From contig NZ_ALPT02000010.1 in assembly GCF_000292245.2 (NCBI RefSeq), forward strand, positions 5,475-69,474: a stretch of 64,000 nt of DNA. Reading direction: 5' to 3'. Position 1 is the stretch's first letter, and each line of letters begins with the position of its first letter. The translations under genes and the position numbers were made by a program. The notes under the pieces are model-generated. The model worked only from the letters and a program-made list of their open reading frames with translations. It searched no databases and was not told the DNA's origin. This DNA is from Alkalihalobacillus alcalophilus ATCC 27647 = CGMCC 1.3604. Lineage in GTDB: Bacteria > Bacillota > Bacilli > Bacillales > Bacillaceae_D. Positions 36,412 to 45,444 of the stretch are shown piece by piece.

Positions 36412-37440
36412 TCATTTTTCATCAGTTGCCAATCGTAAAATCAACAACTCCACCGCGAGCACTTTTTCTGTTTTTCCTGTTTTGATCGCATAATCTGTTT
36501 CGGCAGCGAGCTCCATTAAGGCGTAAAGTCTTTTTTCATTAAATTGATGGAGTCTTTGAGTAGCCAACTTTACAACATACGGGTGAAGTTTCATTTGACT
36601 AGCTATTTCTTTTTGCGAATAACCGCGCGAGCTTAATTCCTTCACTTGATAATAAATACGAAATTGCCGTGTTAATAAAGCGAGAATTTTTAGTGGCTCC
36701 TCTTTTTGTCTCAATAAATCATGATAAATGACTAAAGCCTTGTCCGTTTTTTGATGAATCGCTAAATCAATTAAGGCGAAAATATCTTGTTCTAATGTTC
36801 TTGCAACAAGTAATTCGATATGGTCTTGCTCGATTACACCACCTTCTCCAACATAAAGGCTAAGTTTTTCAATTTCTGTGGCCATTAATAATAAATTAGT
36901 ACCAACCCGCTCTAATAATTGCCCCTTTGTTTGATCGCTTAGCGTAACTCTTTTTTGTTCAGCTTGTTCTTGAATCCATTGAAACAATGTACGCTCATCA
37001 AATGGATTAGCCTCGACTACAGTCGTTTCTTTTTTTAAAAGCTTGGTTATTTTTTTACGTTCATCAAGCTTTTCATACGGGGCTTGAATCACAACAATCG
37101 TCTCCTCGACTGGATTTTTGATGTAGCGATCAAGCACATCAAAATTATGTTCAAGCTTTGTCTCCACCTTTTGACTAGTCACAGCATAAAAATCTTTAAT
37201 AATGACCAACTTTTTTCCACCAAAAAAAGAAATCGTTTCTGCTTCCTCTACTATTAACTCAATGGGTGTCTCCTGCAACCGAAATGGAATAATATTTAAT
37301 TCTTCCTCATTTTTTGTTTGCAATTGTCGTGTCAGCTCTTGAATGAAATCCTCCATTAAAAAAGTTTGACTACCATAGCTAAAATAAACAGGGCTTAACT
37401 TCCCTTGTTCCACAGCTTTTTTTACTTTTAAATACGTCAT
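36412..37440 (-). CDS. holA: DNA polymerase III delta subunit
   Basis: HolA is the clamp-loader delta subunit that opens the beta clamp. The 342-residue protein matches YqeN of B. subtilis along its length: YFSYGSQTFLMEDFI, GGKKLVIIKDFY, APYEKLDERKKITKLLKKE and LVARTLEQDIFALIDLAI are visible. The ATG at 37440 has GGGG six bases upstream; an upstream TTG is not supported. Its 3' end faces the rpsT array. Confidence 0.95.
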   Translation of the reverse strand: MTYLKVKKAVEQGKLSPVYFSYGSQTFLMEDFIQELTRQLQTKNEEELNIIPFRLQETPIELIVEEAETISFFGGKKLVIIKDFYAVTSQKVETKLEHNFDVLDRYIKNPVEETIVVIQAPYEKLDERKKITKLLKKETTVVEANPFDERTLFQWIQEQAEQKRVTLSDQTKGQLLERVGTNLLLMATEIEKLSLYVGEGGVIEQDHIELLVARTLEQDIFALIDLAIHQKTDKALVIYHDLLRQKEEPLKILALLTRQFRIYYQVKELSSRGYSQKEIASQMKLHPYVVKLATQRLHQFNEKRLYALMELAAETDYAIKTGKTEKVLAVELLILRLATDEK

Positions 37441-37777
37441 CTTAATCCCCAACTTTTATGTATATTCCTTCAACAAAAGGTTTCAATTAAAAAGTAACTC
37501 TTCTTCTTAAGCTTAGTGAAAACCTCACAAATTCACAAGCTTTTTTCCACAAAATTAAGAAGGGAACCCAGCTCCGAAATTCTGGATTCCCCATTTATGA
37601 TAAACGCCATATTGAAGACCCTAGGCATTCTTCTCTACGACGATAATCAACCTTCTCTTGTATGATATCCTATGCATTCTTAACTTATAGGTGACAACTC
37701 TTAACAAAGAAGGGAGATCAACCAATGTATATTTTTTTACGGTTCAACGAAATTTAAAGGATAGGTGTTAAGCTACA
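37441..37777. other. Non-coding gap upstream of holA
   Basis: I see no convincing gene here. An imperfect hairpin at 37562-37591 (GGGAA.CCAG with CTGG.TTCCC, one mismatch) lies in what would be the holA leader and has no T-run. The rest is AT-rich. Confidence 0.5.
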
Positions 37778-37924
37778 ATGAGTAAGGAATATCACGGATT
37801 TGTGAACATTTCTAAAATCATTATCGAAAAAAGACATTCACTCGATAAACTTAAGGATAATCTATCTAGATTTTTCAATGCGCTTCACGTATACTATAGG
37901 TTGTATAAGGAGGGATCCAGATGA
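37778..37924 (+). CDS. Possible 48-residue peptide overlapping yqzM
   Basis: An open frame of 48 codons (MSKEYHGFVNISKI...YKEGSR) ends with a TGA that overlaps the yqzM start codon in an ATGA arrangement. The ribosome site is weak (GGTG ten bases upstream). I know no family for it. It may equally be just yqzM leader sequence, because the last codons contain the strong yqzM Shine-Dalgarno. Confidence 0.25.
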   Translation: MSKEYHGFVNISKIIIEKRHSLDKLKDNLSRFFNALHVYYRLYKEGSR

Positions 37925-38058
37925 ATCATTTTGAAGAAGACGTTCAAGAAAAACGCAATGACGCCATCGATTCCGGTATTGGCTTCGTCGTTTCATTTAT
38001 CTTTTTTGCATTAGTATTTATTGTTGCGCAAGCGGTTGATGTCGCTAGTTTATTCTAA
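37921..38058 (+). CDS. yqzM: Small membrane protein YqzM
   Basis: This 45-residue protein (MNHFEEDVQEKRNDAIDSGI...) matches the YqzM family located beside comEC and holA in Bacillus. It has an acidic N-terminus and one transmembrane helix (about residues 20-40). AGGAGG lies at good spacing before the ATG, and a strong terminator follows. Its function is unknown. Confidence 0.9.
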   Translation: MNHFEEDVQEKRNDAIDSGIGFVVSFIFFALVFIVAQAVDVASLF

Positions 38059-38098
38059 TATACATACTCAACCGTCGAGGCTCCTGGCCAGCCTTAAC

Positions 38099-38143
38099 AA
38101 AAAAGCTCGGTGTGAAGATTCTACTCTTCCTACCGAGCTTTTT
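38099..38143. terminator. Bidirectional terminator, yqzM / zinc-finger gene
   Basis: AAAAAGCTCGG (about 38100-38110) pairs with CCGAGCTTTTT (38133-38143), with an inner GAAGA/TCTTC stem. It separates two convergent genes and has A- and T-runs on both sides. Confidence 0.92.
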
Positions 38144-38155
38144 GAACTTGCTCAC

Positions 38156-38572
38156 TTAAGTTACTGAACCTTTCTGCGATTCAATCACTTTTTCACCAAA
38201 TTGTAAACATTCCCGACAAATCGAAACGCCAGGACCTAAAGCTAATTCTCCCACTTCTTTTTTACTTCTTCTACAAAAGGAGCATTCTTCAATTGCCTCG
38301 TTATTTGAAGCTACTTTTTCATTAGACACTGTTTGTTTCATCACATTGCCTAATTCATGAATCACCTTCTCTTCAATATAATCAAATTCACCTTGGAGCT
38401 TTAATTGAACAGTCGTATAAGCAATTGCCATCCCTTCATAAAAACGTTGCTGTTCTTTATCGCAGGCTTTGCTACTTTTTGTTTCGCACAAGTTGATTAA
38501 CTTTTTTAATTCTAAAATAACGTCTTCAATCTTTGCTCCTCTAAAAGTCTTTTTTCGAAAATCTTGATCCAT
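38156..38572 (-). CDS. Stand-alone ClpX-type C4 zinc-finger protein
   Basis: This 138-residue protein has a helical N-terminal part of about 90 residues with two isolated cysteines, then a zinc motif of the ClpX N-terminal type: CSFCRRS (about 98-104), a GPGVSIC turn and CREC. In ClpX that domain dimerises and binds adaptors and substrates; here no AAA+ module follows. The ATG at 38572 comes after GGAGGTGA; an upstream frame to 38626 has no site. It lies 76 bases after comEC, so it may be the last gene of the comE operon. Whether it acts on ClpXP is inference. Confidence 0.8.
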   Translation of the reverse strand: MDQDFRKKTFRGAKIEDVILELKKLINLCETKSSKACDKEQQRFYEGMAIAYTTVQLKLQGEFDYIEEKVIHELGNVMKQTVSNEKVASNNEAIEECSFCRRSKKEVGELALGPGVSICRECLQFGEKVIESQKGSVT

Positions 38573-38648
38573 CGTACTCACCTCCAAACATTCGTGTACA
38601 ATTGTATACATAAATATAGTATTCACCAGAATCGTTTTTTTCCTTCTT

Positions 38649-40961
38649 TTACTCCTGAATTAATTTAGTTTGTATCTCTCGCTTACTTCCTTTAAGCTGC
38701 ATCACCACAGCTCCATCAATGTCAGTGCGGTAAATAACAACTCCTGCCTCATTTAAACGATGGACGACATCTGGATGTGGATGACCGAAACGATTATTCC
38801 TACCTGCTGAAATAAAGGCCATTTGCGGCTGTAAATGGTCAAGTAAGAGGTCAGTCGTTGAGGTTCGACTACCATGATGACCTACTTTCAACACATCGAC
38901 TGTCAGACGAGGAAAGTTTTGTACAAGTCTTCTTTCTCCTTCCTCTTCAAGATCACCTGTAAAGAGCCAGCTCACACCGTCTAACACAGCATACAGCACC
39001 ATCGAACGTTCATTACGCCCACTTTCTACTCCTGTTGGTGCCAATACGTAAAATTCAGCATTTCCAGTCGACCAATCTTCTCCTTTCTCAACAAATGTTA
39101 ACTCGGCCCCATATGGCTGCCATTGCTGAAAAAGGGAAATTTCCCCCTCATCCAACGGGCCATTTGGATAAAGGATTTCTTTTACCTTTACATGCTTCAG
39201 CACAGCAAGAACTCCACCAACATGATCATAATCTCCATGGGATAAAATAAGCTTATCAATTTTTCTAATCCCTTTCGCCTTCAAAAAAGGCACAAGCACA
39301 TCTTCACCGACCTCGAACTGTGAACGGCGTATTTGCCAATCTTCCTCTTGAAATCGAATCGTCCCACCTGTATCTAATAAATAGGTCGCCTGATTAAATG
39401 GGAGTTCGATTAAAAAACTATCCCCTTGTCCAATATCGATCATCGTGATTTTTGTTGTCGGGTCTAAATAAGGGCTGCATAAATGAAAAACAACTAACAG
39501 GCTCCAACCATATAAAACATGTTTCCACCAGCCTCTTTTGCCTCGCTCCCACATTAAAAAAGTAAAAAGCAAAAGGACACTTATCACTAGCAGTCCAAAT
39601 GGATTCGGACGACCAACAGTAAAATAATGAAAACTCCAATTCTCGATAACTTGTAACCCAGCATGGACATTTGACAATACATTAACTAAAAACAAAAGCA
39701 GCCAATCAGACAAAAAAGGCAGAACAAAGGATAAGAAATAAGTAGTAAAGACAAGTGGCAAAATGATTAAACTAATAAACGGGATATAAATTAAATTAAG
39801 GGGGATTTGCAGCCAAGATTGCTCAAAAAAGTGATAAAGTAAAAACGGCAAAGATAGAAGCTGAGCTAAAGCGGAGACGCTAAATAAACGACTAAAATAA
39901 CTCGTATACCTTCTTGAAATTGTCTGTGAGGATAAAATTAACCCAAAGGAAATGAGGAAAGAAAGTTGAAAACCTAATTGAAAAAGTGCGTATGGATTAA
40001 CGAGCAAATACAGAAAGAAAACAGTACTTATCGCCAGTAAAGATGGAATTCTTTTTTGCAATCGTAGTGACAAAAGAACAATCATTGTCATCCCACAAGC
40101 CCGCATAACTGGTGGAGCTGCCCCAGCTAAAAGGGCATAAATCGGAAGGAAGCATATTAACATTTCTTGTGTTCGTTCCCTTGAAACACCGAGGCGTATC
40201 ATTAAATAAAAAAGAGCTGATACAATTAACCCAACATGTAAACCAGATATTGCTAGCAAATGAAAGACACCTAGGCGTTGATACGCGTTCAGAATCTCTT
40301 CTTCAAAAAACATTCGTTCACCAAAAAGTAAGGCGATCATCATACCGGCAATTTCCGGCTCAAGCTTTTCTTCTAGTTGATACATTTGTTGTTGCCGAAA
40401 ATTTTGTAAACTTTGTATCCATGTTCCCTCATTTGTTTGACATAGAATCGAGCTAGATTCCACATCAAAAAGCCAATGGATTTGATTGAAATAAAGGAAC
40501 TCAGCATAGTTAAAACCAAAGAAGTTAGTCGCATTTTGAGGAGTTTCTAACTGACCTTCCATATAACATACATCACCAGCAGAAATGGCTTTAAACCTTT
40601 CCTTTTCTGCCTCTAGTTGCAAATAACTACGAACTTGCAGCTTTTCTCCTTGCTCGGTCATCACGACTGTCATCATTCGATTTCCGTCGATTTTCAGGAG
40701 CTCTTTTATCTCAACAACCCCTTGCCAACTTCCTTCCACTAAGGTTGACTCATTTTGATATTCATAAGCATAGCCAACAAGGACATACATCGAAAAACTA
40801 AGAAAGGCAGGAAGATACGTTTTCGTCCAACGTTCTTTTAAACAAAAAAGATAGAGGAGGTAAAAAAAGAGGAGCATAAATAAAAAAGGACTCGGCCCTT
40901 TAATAACAAAAGTTAAACCGAGTATTGTAGATAAAATACAAATGAAAATCATATGATTCAA
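38649..40961 (-). CDS. comEC: DNA uptake channel protein ComEC
   Basis: ComEC forms the inner-membrane channel for single-stranded DNA during transformation. The 770-residue protein has an N-terminal soluble (OB-like) region between transmembrane helices, the Competence domain with MIALLFGERMFF, LLAISGLHVGL and APPVMRACGM, and a C-terminal metallo-beta-lactamase-like domain with LSHGDYDHVGG and KVGHHGSRTST, proposed to degrade the non-transforming strand. It is complete, with no frameshift. It follows comEB by 12 bases. Confidence 0.97.
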   Translation of the reverse strand: MNHMIFICILSTILGLTFVIKGPSPFLFMLLFFYLLYLFCLKERWTKTYLPAFLSFSMYVLVGYAYEYQNESTLVEGSWQGVVEIKELLKIDGNRMMTVVMTEQGEKLQVRSYLQLEAEKERFKAISAGDVCYMEGQLETPQNATNFFGFNYAEFLYFNQIHWLFDVESSSILCQTNEGTWIQSLQNFRQQQMYQLEEKLEPEIAGMMIALLFGERMFFEEEILNAYQRLGVFHLLAISGLHVGLIVSALFYLMIRLGVSRERTQEMLICFLPIYALLAGAAPPVMRACGMTMIVLLSLRLQKRIPSLLAISTVFFLYLLVNPYALFQLGFQLSFLISFGLILSSQTISRRYTSYFSRLFSVSALAQLLSLPFLLYHFFEQSWLQIPLNLIYIPFISLIILPLVFTTYFLSFVLPFLSDWLLLFLVNVLSNVHAGLQVIENWSFHYFTVGRPNPFGLLVISVLLLFTFLMWERGKRGWWKHVLYGWSLLVVFHLCSPYLDPTTKITMIDIGQGDSFLIELPFNQATYLLDTGGTIRFQEEDWQIRRSQFEVGEDVLVPFLKAKGIRKIDKLILSHGDYDHVGGVLAVLKHVKVKEILYPNGPLDEGEISLFQQWQPYGAELTFVEKGEDWSTGNAEFYVLAPTGVESGRNERSMVLYAVLDGVSWLFTGDLEEEGERRLVQNFPRLTVDVLKVGHHGSRTSTTDLLLDHLQPQMAFISAGRNNRFGHPHPDVVHRLNEAGVVIYRTDIDGAVVMQLKGSKREIQTKLIQE

Positions 40962-40973
40962 GGCATCAGCCCC

Positions 40974-41546
40974 CTATGATTTTGTTGGTGAATAAAGTGT
41001 ACGTGTTTGATCAATAAGTTTCATTAATTCTTCTTTATCAATATCCGTTTCTTCAAGTTTGTGAAGGAGATCGGTCGTTAATTGCAACTTATCTTGATAC
41101 CTTCTGTCTAAAACAACTTCATCAAGTTCTACTTGCTCCACCTCAATACCCGCTTGTTCAAACAACTCTAAGGCATACGGATGGTTTTTATAATCTGCAT
41201 CATAATAGACCTTTTTAATCCCTGCTTGAATAACCGCTTTGGAACAATGCACACAAGGAAAATGTGTCACATAAATTTCCGCTCCTTCTGTTGGTACACC
41301 AAATTTAGCACATTGTAATAAAGCATTCACTTCAGCATGAATCGTCCGAATACAATGGTTATCGACGACATAACAGCCTTTATCGATACAATGGTCACTA
41401 CCAGAAACAGAGCCATTATATCCACCAGCAATAATTCGTTTATCTCGCACAATTGTCGCACCGACCATTAAACGTGTGCATGTGCTTCGTAATGACAACA
41501 ACTGACTTTGTGCCATAAAATATTGATTCCATGAAATACGTTCCAT
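40974..41546 (-). CDS. comEB: dCMP deaminase family protein ComEB
   Basis: This 190-residue protein belongs to the deoxycytidylate deaminase family, making dUMP from dCMP. Zinc-site residues are in TIHAEVNALLQC and THFPCVHCSKAVIQAGI. It is encoded within comE but is dispensable for transformation in B. subtilis. The ATG at 41546 (MERISWNQYFM) follows GAGGTGG; an upstream frame lacks support. Confidence 0.96.
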   Translation of the reverse strand: MERISWNQYFMAQSQLLSLRSTCTRLMVGATIVRDKRIIAGGYNGSVSGSDHCIDKGCYVVDNHCIRTIHAEVNALLQCAKFGVPTEGAEIYVTHFPCVHCSKAVIQAGIKKVYYDADYKNHPYALELFEQAGIEVEQVELDEVVLDRRYQDKLQLTTDLLHKLEETDIDKEELMKLIDQTRTLYSPTKS

Positions 41547-41645
41547 TATGTTCCACCTCTCTAGCTGAAACAAGCTCTCATTCAACCTTTAGCTTGTCCT
41601 CTTAGATAGTTTAGTGAAAAAAAAACCTTTTCGTCAAGTACAAGA

Positions 41646-42272
41646 TCATTTTGTTATAATTAAAGCTTTTAATTGTTCAAACGACTTCTCCCCAAATCCA
41701 GATACTTTTTTTAAATCTTCTATATCCACAAAAGAACCATGTTCTTCACGATAAGCGATAATTTGAGCTGCTTTTGAAGGACCGACACCTGGAAGCTGTT
41801 CCAACTCAGCTTGAGTAGCAGTATTTAAATTGATTAACCCATCTGCCTCACTCGTTGCTGACACCTGCAGTGGACCACTATATGCTTCTTCATCATGAAT
41901 CGAGGGGATATAAATGACCATTTCATCGGTAACAAGCGAGGCTAAATTCACTTGCAAATCATCTGCTTCATCTATAAGCCCCCCCGCTTTATTAATCACA
42001 TCATGAATACGCTCACCTTCTTCCATCACGTATATCCCAGGTCTTTTAATAGCACCCTTTATGTCAACAACTAGCTCCATTTCCTCAACAGAACTCTCTT
42101 CCTCTGTAGTTTCCTCTTCATCCTGTCCTTCCAAAAAGGCCCATTCACTTTGTTCAACTGTAGTGGTGGACTTATCGCGGTTGAATACAAAAGCAAACAA
42201 CCCTAAACTAAACAAAACCATTAAACTAGAAGCAATTAGCACCAACCATTCCCTTAAAGATAATTTCTTCAT
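41646..42272 (-). CDS. comEA: Competence DNA receptor ComEA
   Basis: ComEA is the membrane-anchored double-stranded DNA receptor of transformation. The 208-residue protein has one N-terminal transmembrane helix, an acidic Glu-rich linker, an SLBB-like domain (DIKGAIKRPGIYVMEEGERIHD in shortened form) and C-terminal helix-hairpin-helix motifs with LNTATQAELEQLPGVG. The ATG at 42272 follows GGAGGGG. It heads comEA-comEB-comEC. Confidence 0.97.
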   Translation of the reverse strand: MKKLSLREWLVLIASSLMVLFSLGLFAFVFNRDKSTTTVEQSEWAFLEGQDEEETTEEESSVEEMELVVDIKGAIKRPGIYVMEEGERIHDVINKAGGLIDEADDLQVNLASLVTDEMVIYIPSIHDEEAYSGPLQVSATSEADGLINLNTATQAELEQLPGVGPSKAAQIIAYREEHGSFVDIEDLKKVSGFGEKSFEQLKALIITK

Positions 42273-42562
42273 TTTTACCCCTCCATCGACAAAAGACGAA
42301 CAGACCATTCTCTTTTTTCTATTATAAATTTACTTCTTTTAATTACCCAATTTTTTTCGACTAGTAATGAACACTTTTTTCTTGAGTCCCTTCCACTAAT
42401 CATCTACTCTTCTTTTCCTATATCCCTCCAAAAAAGCTGGCTTTTTTTTGAAAAAAATTCAAATTTCACTTAATTGATTCATAAGTGCGTTCATGCTTTC
42501 ATACATTTATTTATAACGTTGAACGAAATTTTCAGGATCAAGGATGAAAAGGGGGGAGTATA

Positions 42563-43384
42563 ATGAAAATTGGAGTCATAGGCACTGGCAGTATGGGGAC
42601 CATCTTAATTGAATCATGGCTTGATACAGAAATCATTTGTCCGGAACAATTAATCATTTACAACCGTACGAGCGAAAAGGCAGAACGGATCCAACGTCAA
42701 TTTCCCTCAATCCATTTGGCCGAGAATCCGACACAAGTCGTTCAACAAGCAGATATCACTTTTTTATGTGTCAAACCACCTCAGTTTCCGAATGTCATTC
42801 ATGAGATTCAACCAGTTGTTGCCCGAAATGACCTTTTTGTCTCAATTACGAGCCCAATTAGCGTCATACAATTAGAGGAACAATTAAATTGTAAAGTCGC
42901 GAGGGTCATTCCAAGTATTCTTAATCGGGTTCATGCTGGTTCTACTTTATTAAGTTTCGGAACAAGATGTACAGAAACCGACAAAAAGACATTAACCGAT
43001 TTAATGAAGACTATTTCAGAGCCTTTATTAATCGATGAAAATATTACACGTGTATCGTCTGACATTGTCAGTTGTGGGCCTGCCTTTTTTAGTTATTTAT
43101 TACAAGAATTTATTAATGCTTCGGTAAGACAGACGGAAATAAGTGAAGAAGAAGCGACAATTTTAGCCACAAATATGCTTGTTGGAATGGGAAAGTTACT
43201 TGAAAAAAGACATTATTCCTTATCTACTTTACAAGAGAGAGTTTGTGTTCCAGGTGGGATTACAGGGGAAGGTTTAAAGGTTTTAGATAATGAGTTAGGA
43301 CCTATTTTTGACCATTTGTTTCAAAAAACTCACAAAAAATACGATGATGAACGCAGTAAACTGAAATTTTTATTCAAAGCTTAA
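42563..43384 (+). CDS. comER: Pyrroline-5-carboxylate reductase-like ComER
   Basis: ComER is divergently encoded from comEABC in Bacillus and resembles pyrroline-5-carboxylate reductase. The 273-residue protein has the NAD(P)-binding GVIGTGSMGT motif and the ProC-like dimerisation domain with VPGGITGEGLKVL. It is not needed for DNA uptake, and roles in sporulation and biofilm signalling have been proposed. GGGGGGAG lies before the ATG. Confidence 0.94.
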   Translation: MKIGVIGTGSMGTILIESWLDTEIICPEQLIIYNRTSEKAERIQRQFPSIHLAENPTQVVQQADITFLCVKPPQFPNVIHEIQPVVARNDLFVSITSPISVIQLEEQLNCKVARVIPSILNRVHAGSTLLSFGTRCTETDKKTLTDLMKTISEPLLIDENITRVSSDIVSCGPAFFSYLLQEFINASVRQTEISEEEATILATNMLVGMGKLLEKRHYSLSTLQERVCVPGGITGEGLKVLDNELGPIFDHLFQKTHKKYDDERSKLKFLFKA

Positions 43385-43390
43385 GAGATT

Positions 43391-43443
43391 AAAAGGAGCT
43401 GAATTTAAGGGTTATTTAACCTTTTGAGACAGCTCCTTTTTTT
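43391..43443 (+). terminator. Terminator after comER
   Basis: AAAAGGAGCT (43391-43400) pairs with AGCTCCTTTT (43431-43440), with a further AAGGGTTA/TAACCTT inner stem, followed by T7 on the + strand. Confidence 0.92.
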
Positions 43444-43483
43444 GTCCATAACAATTAATACGCGTTATTTGTCAAAAATCCTG

Positions 43484-44228
43484 CTACTTTTTTCGTGCTT
43501 TAAAAAAAATTCGTTCGCTTTTATCGGTTGGCGCACTTTCGTCAAAATCAGCAGTTATTTGCTCGACAACAAAGCCTGTTTGCACGAGCCATTTTTTGAT
43601 ATGTCTGCCAATCATACGTCCTTTGTTTATGTAATTCTTCAAAACGGTCGTATTTCCCATCCTCCGTCAATACAAAAAAGGTTAGTTCATGCTCCACACT
43701 ATTTTGAACCTCACCTGAAAACGAGTTCCAAATATAAGATATATCCTCACCCGCATCAGCAAAAGTTTGCTGTAAATAAACATGATTCACTTTATAAGGA
43801 GAATGAACATCAAAGAGGAAGAGCCCGTCCGCTTTTAATTGCCGATAAATTGAAGCGAACGTTTTTTTGACCTCTTCTTCCTCTTGTAAATAGTTAAGGG
43901 AGTCACAAAAAACGGTCACGACATGATACTCTCCTAATTTATCCATTGTTGACATATCTTGTTCAATTAAGAGTGGGTTCAAATTCATTTTTTCGGCTTT
44001 TTCTTTCGCGACCATGAGCATTTCTGTGGATAAATCCACACCCGTTGCGACAGCACCTGCTTTTAAGAAGCGAATTAATAACTCACCTGTTCCACAGCCA
44101 ACATCTAAAATAGACATATCTTTTAATGATTCTTGTCCAAGAGAACGACATACAAATTGAAACCACTTTTCATAAGGGGCATCTGCCATTAACTCATCAT
44201 AAAGAGTGGAAAAAGCTAAATAATTCAT
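43484..44228 (-). pseudogene. yqeM: SAM-dependent methyltransferase YqeM, frameshifted near the C-terminus
   Basis: This is the YqeM-type class I methyltransferase, with SAM motif ILDVGCGTGELLIRF and the acidic loop GVDLSTEM. The frame as written stops at 43548 after 226 residues with a non-family end. Removing one A from the A6 run at 43592-43597 (minus strand) restores QKWLVQTGFVVEQITADF and the family end SERIFFKARKK, with a stop at 43484 and 247 residues. This is either a sequencing error, a real null or truncated allele, or transcriptional slippage on the A-run. It overlaps cvfB by four bases. Confidence 0.85.
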
Positions 44229-45085
44229 TTTTTCCCCTTCTCATAAGTCCAACCATCACGTTGTTCAATTTTGCCTTCTTTCATCAGTTTGCCAAGAGCA
44301 CGTTTAAAGGCGGCCTTACTTAATTGAAACCTTGCTTTAATGTCATCTGGTGCAGTTTTATCCGTATAAGGCATCGCTCCACCACGTTCGACTAAATAAG
44401 CAAAAATCCGTTCGGAATCTTCGGATTGCTGTTCTGTTCGAGACCCCTTCATCGTGACATTTACTCTTCCATCCGGCCTAACAAATTGAACCCGAGCCGT
44501 AACAAACTCTCCATAACGAGGTTCTCTCACCATTTCATCATTGTGAATAAAAGCTAAATACCCTTGTTCAGTTAAAAACAAAGCCCCTTCATCTAAATAA
44601 TGATAGACATGACCAGACACTTCTTCATTTTTCAGTGATTCTGGCGCTTTTTCAGCCGTTTCTTCAATCGGCTTCCCCTTAAGAAGTTTGGCCATCATTC
44701 GACCCCGTTTATCCCACGTAATCGTCACTGGAACTTTATCGCCCTTTTGCGGCCAATACCCACGGTCTTCTGGTAATTCATCCATCGATAAAAATAAGTC
44801 CCTTGAAATTCCATTATATAAAAAGACACCATGACCTGTTCTAACAGATACAGCTTCCAACCACGCAAACTCTCCAACCGATATAATCGGCTCTTTCATC
44901 GTTGCTGCAAGACGCTCCTGATGATCCAAATATAAAAACACATGGATATTTTTACCAATTTGAACTGCTCCTACTACATCGTTGTTATGGAGTAAAATGT
45001 CTTTTTCTCCAGCTTCAAGGAAATAACCAAAATTCGTTTTCCGGTCCACTTTCAGTTCGACCATATAACCTGGTTTTAATTCCAT
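44225..45085 (-). CDS. cvfB: S1-like RNA-binding protein CvfB
   Basis: This 286-residue protein belongs to the CvfB/YitL family: three or four S1-like beta-barrel repeats followed by a C-terminal winged helix (FQLSKAAFKRALGKLMKEGKI). In staphylococci CvfB affects virulence gene expression and RNA binding. It overlaps rsfS (TAATG) and yqeM (ATGA), so it is part of a tightly packed operon. This is not the usual yitL place in B. subtilis. Confidence 0.92.
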   Translation of the reverse strand: MELKPGYMVELKVDRKTNFGYFLEAGEKDILLHNNDVVGAVQIGKNIHVFLYLDHQERLAATMKEPIISVGEFAWLEAVSVRTGHGVFLYNGISRDLFLSMDELPEDRGYWPQKGDKVPVTITWDKRGRMMAKLLKGKPIEETAEKAPESLKNEEVSGHVYHYLDEGALFLTEQGYLAFIHNDEMVREPRYGEFVTARVQFVRPDGRVNVTMKGSRTEQQSEDSERIFAYLVERGGAMPYTDKTAPDDIKARFQLSKAAFKRALGKLMKEGKIEQRDGWTYEKGKK

Positions 45086-45444
45086 TACCTTAAAACCCCT
45101 TCAAGCTCAATGGTTGACGCATCGCCCCATAGCTTCTCTAAATTGTAATACACACGTTCGTCTTTATGGAAAATATGAACGACCACATTGCCTAAATCAA
45201 TTAAAACCCAACGAGCTGTATCATAACCTTCTAAACGTTTAATATCGACACCATTTTCTTGAGCTACTTTTTTCAACTCATGGGCAATCGCCTGTACTTG
45301 CTTTTCAGAATTACCGTGACAAATCAAAAAATAATCGGCAATTAATGAAATCCCCTTCATATTTAAGGCAACAATATTCTCCGCCTTTTTGTCATCTACT
45401 GTCTTTACTGCTAATTCAAGCATTTTATCTTCTAGCACTAACAA
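45085..45444 (-). CDS. rsfS: Ribosome silencing factor RsfS
   Basis: RsfS binds L14 on the 50S subunit and blocks subunit joining during starvation. The 119-residue protein has NIVALNMKGISLIADYFLIC, LEGYDTARWVLIDLGNVVVHIF and YYNLEKLWGDA. The start is TTG at 45444 with AAGGAG six bases upstream; the ATG at 45423 is an alternative. It overlaps yqeK. Confidence 0.97.
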   Translation of the reverse strand: MLVLEDKMLELAVKTVDDKKAENIVALNMKGISLIADYFLICHGNSEKQVQAIAHELKKVAQENGVDIKRLEGYDTARWVLIDLGNVVVHIFHKDERVYYNLEKLWGDASTIELEGVLR

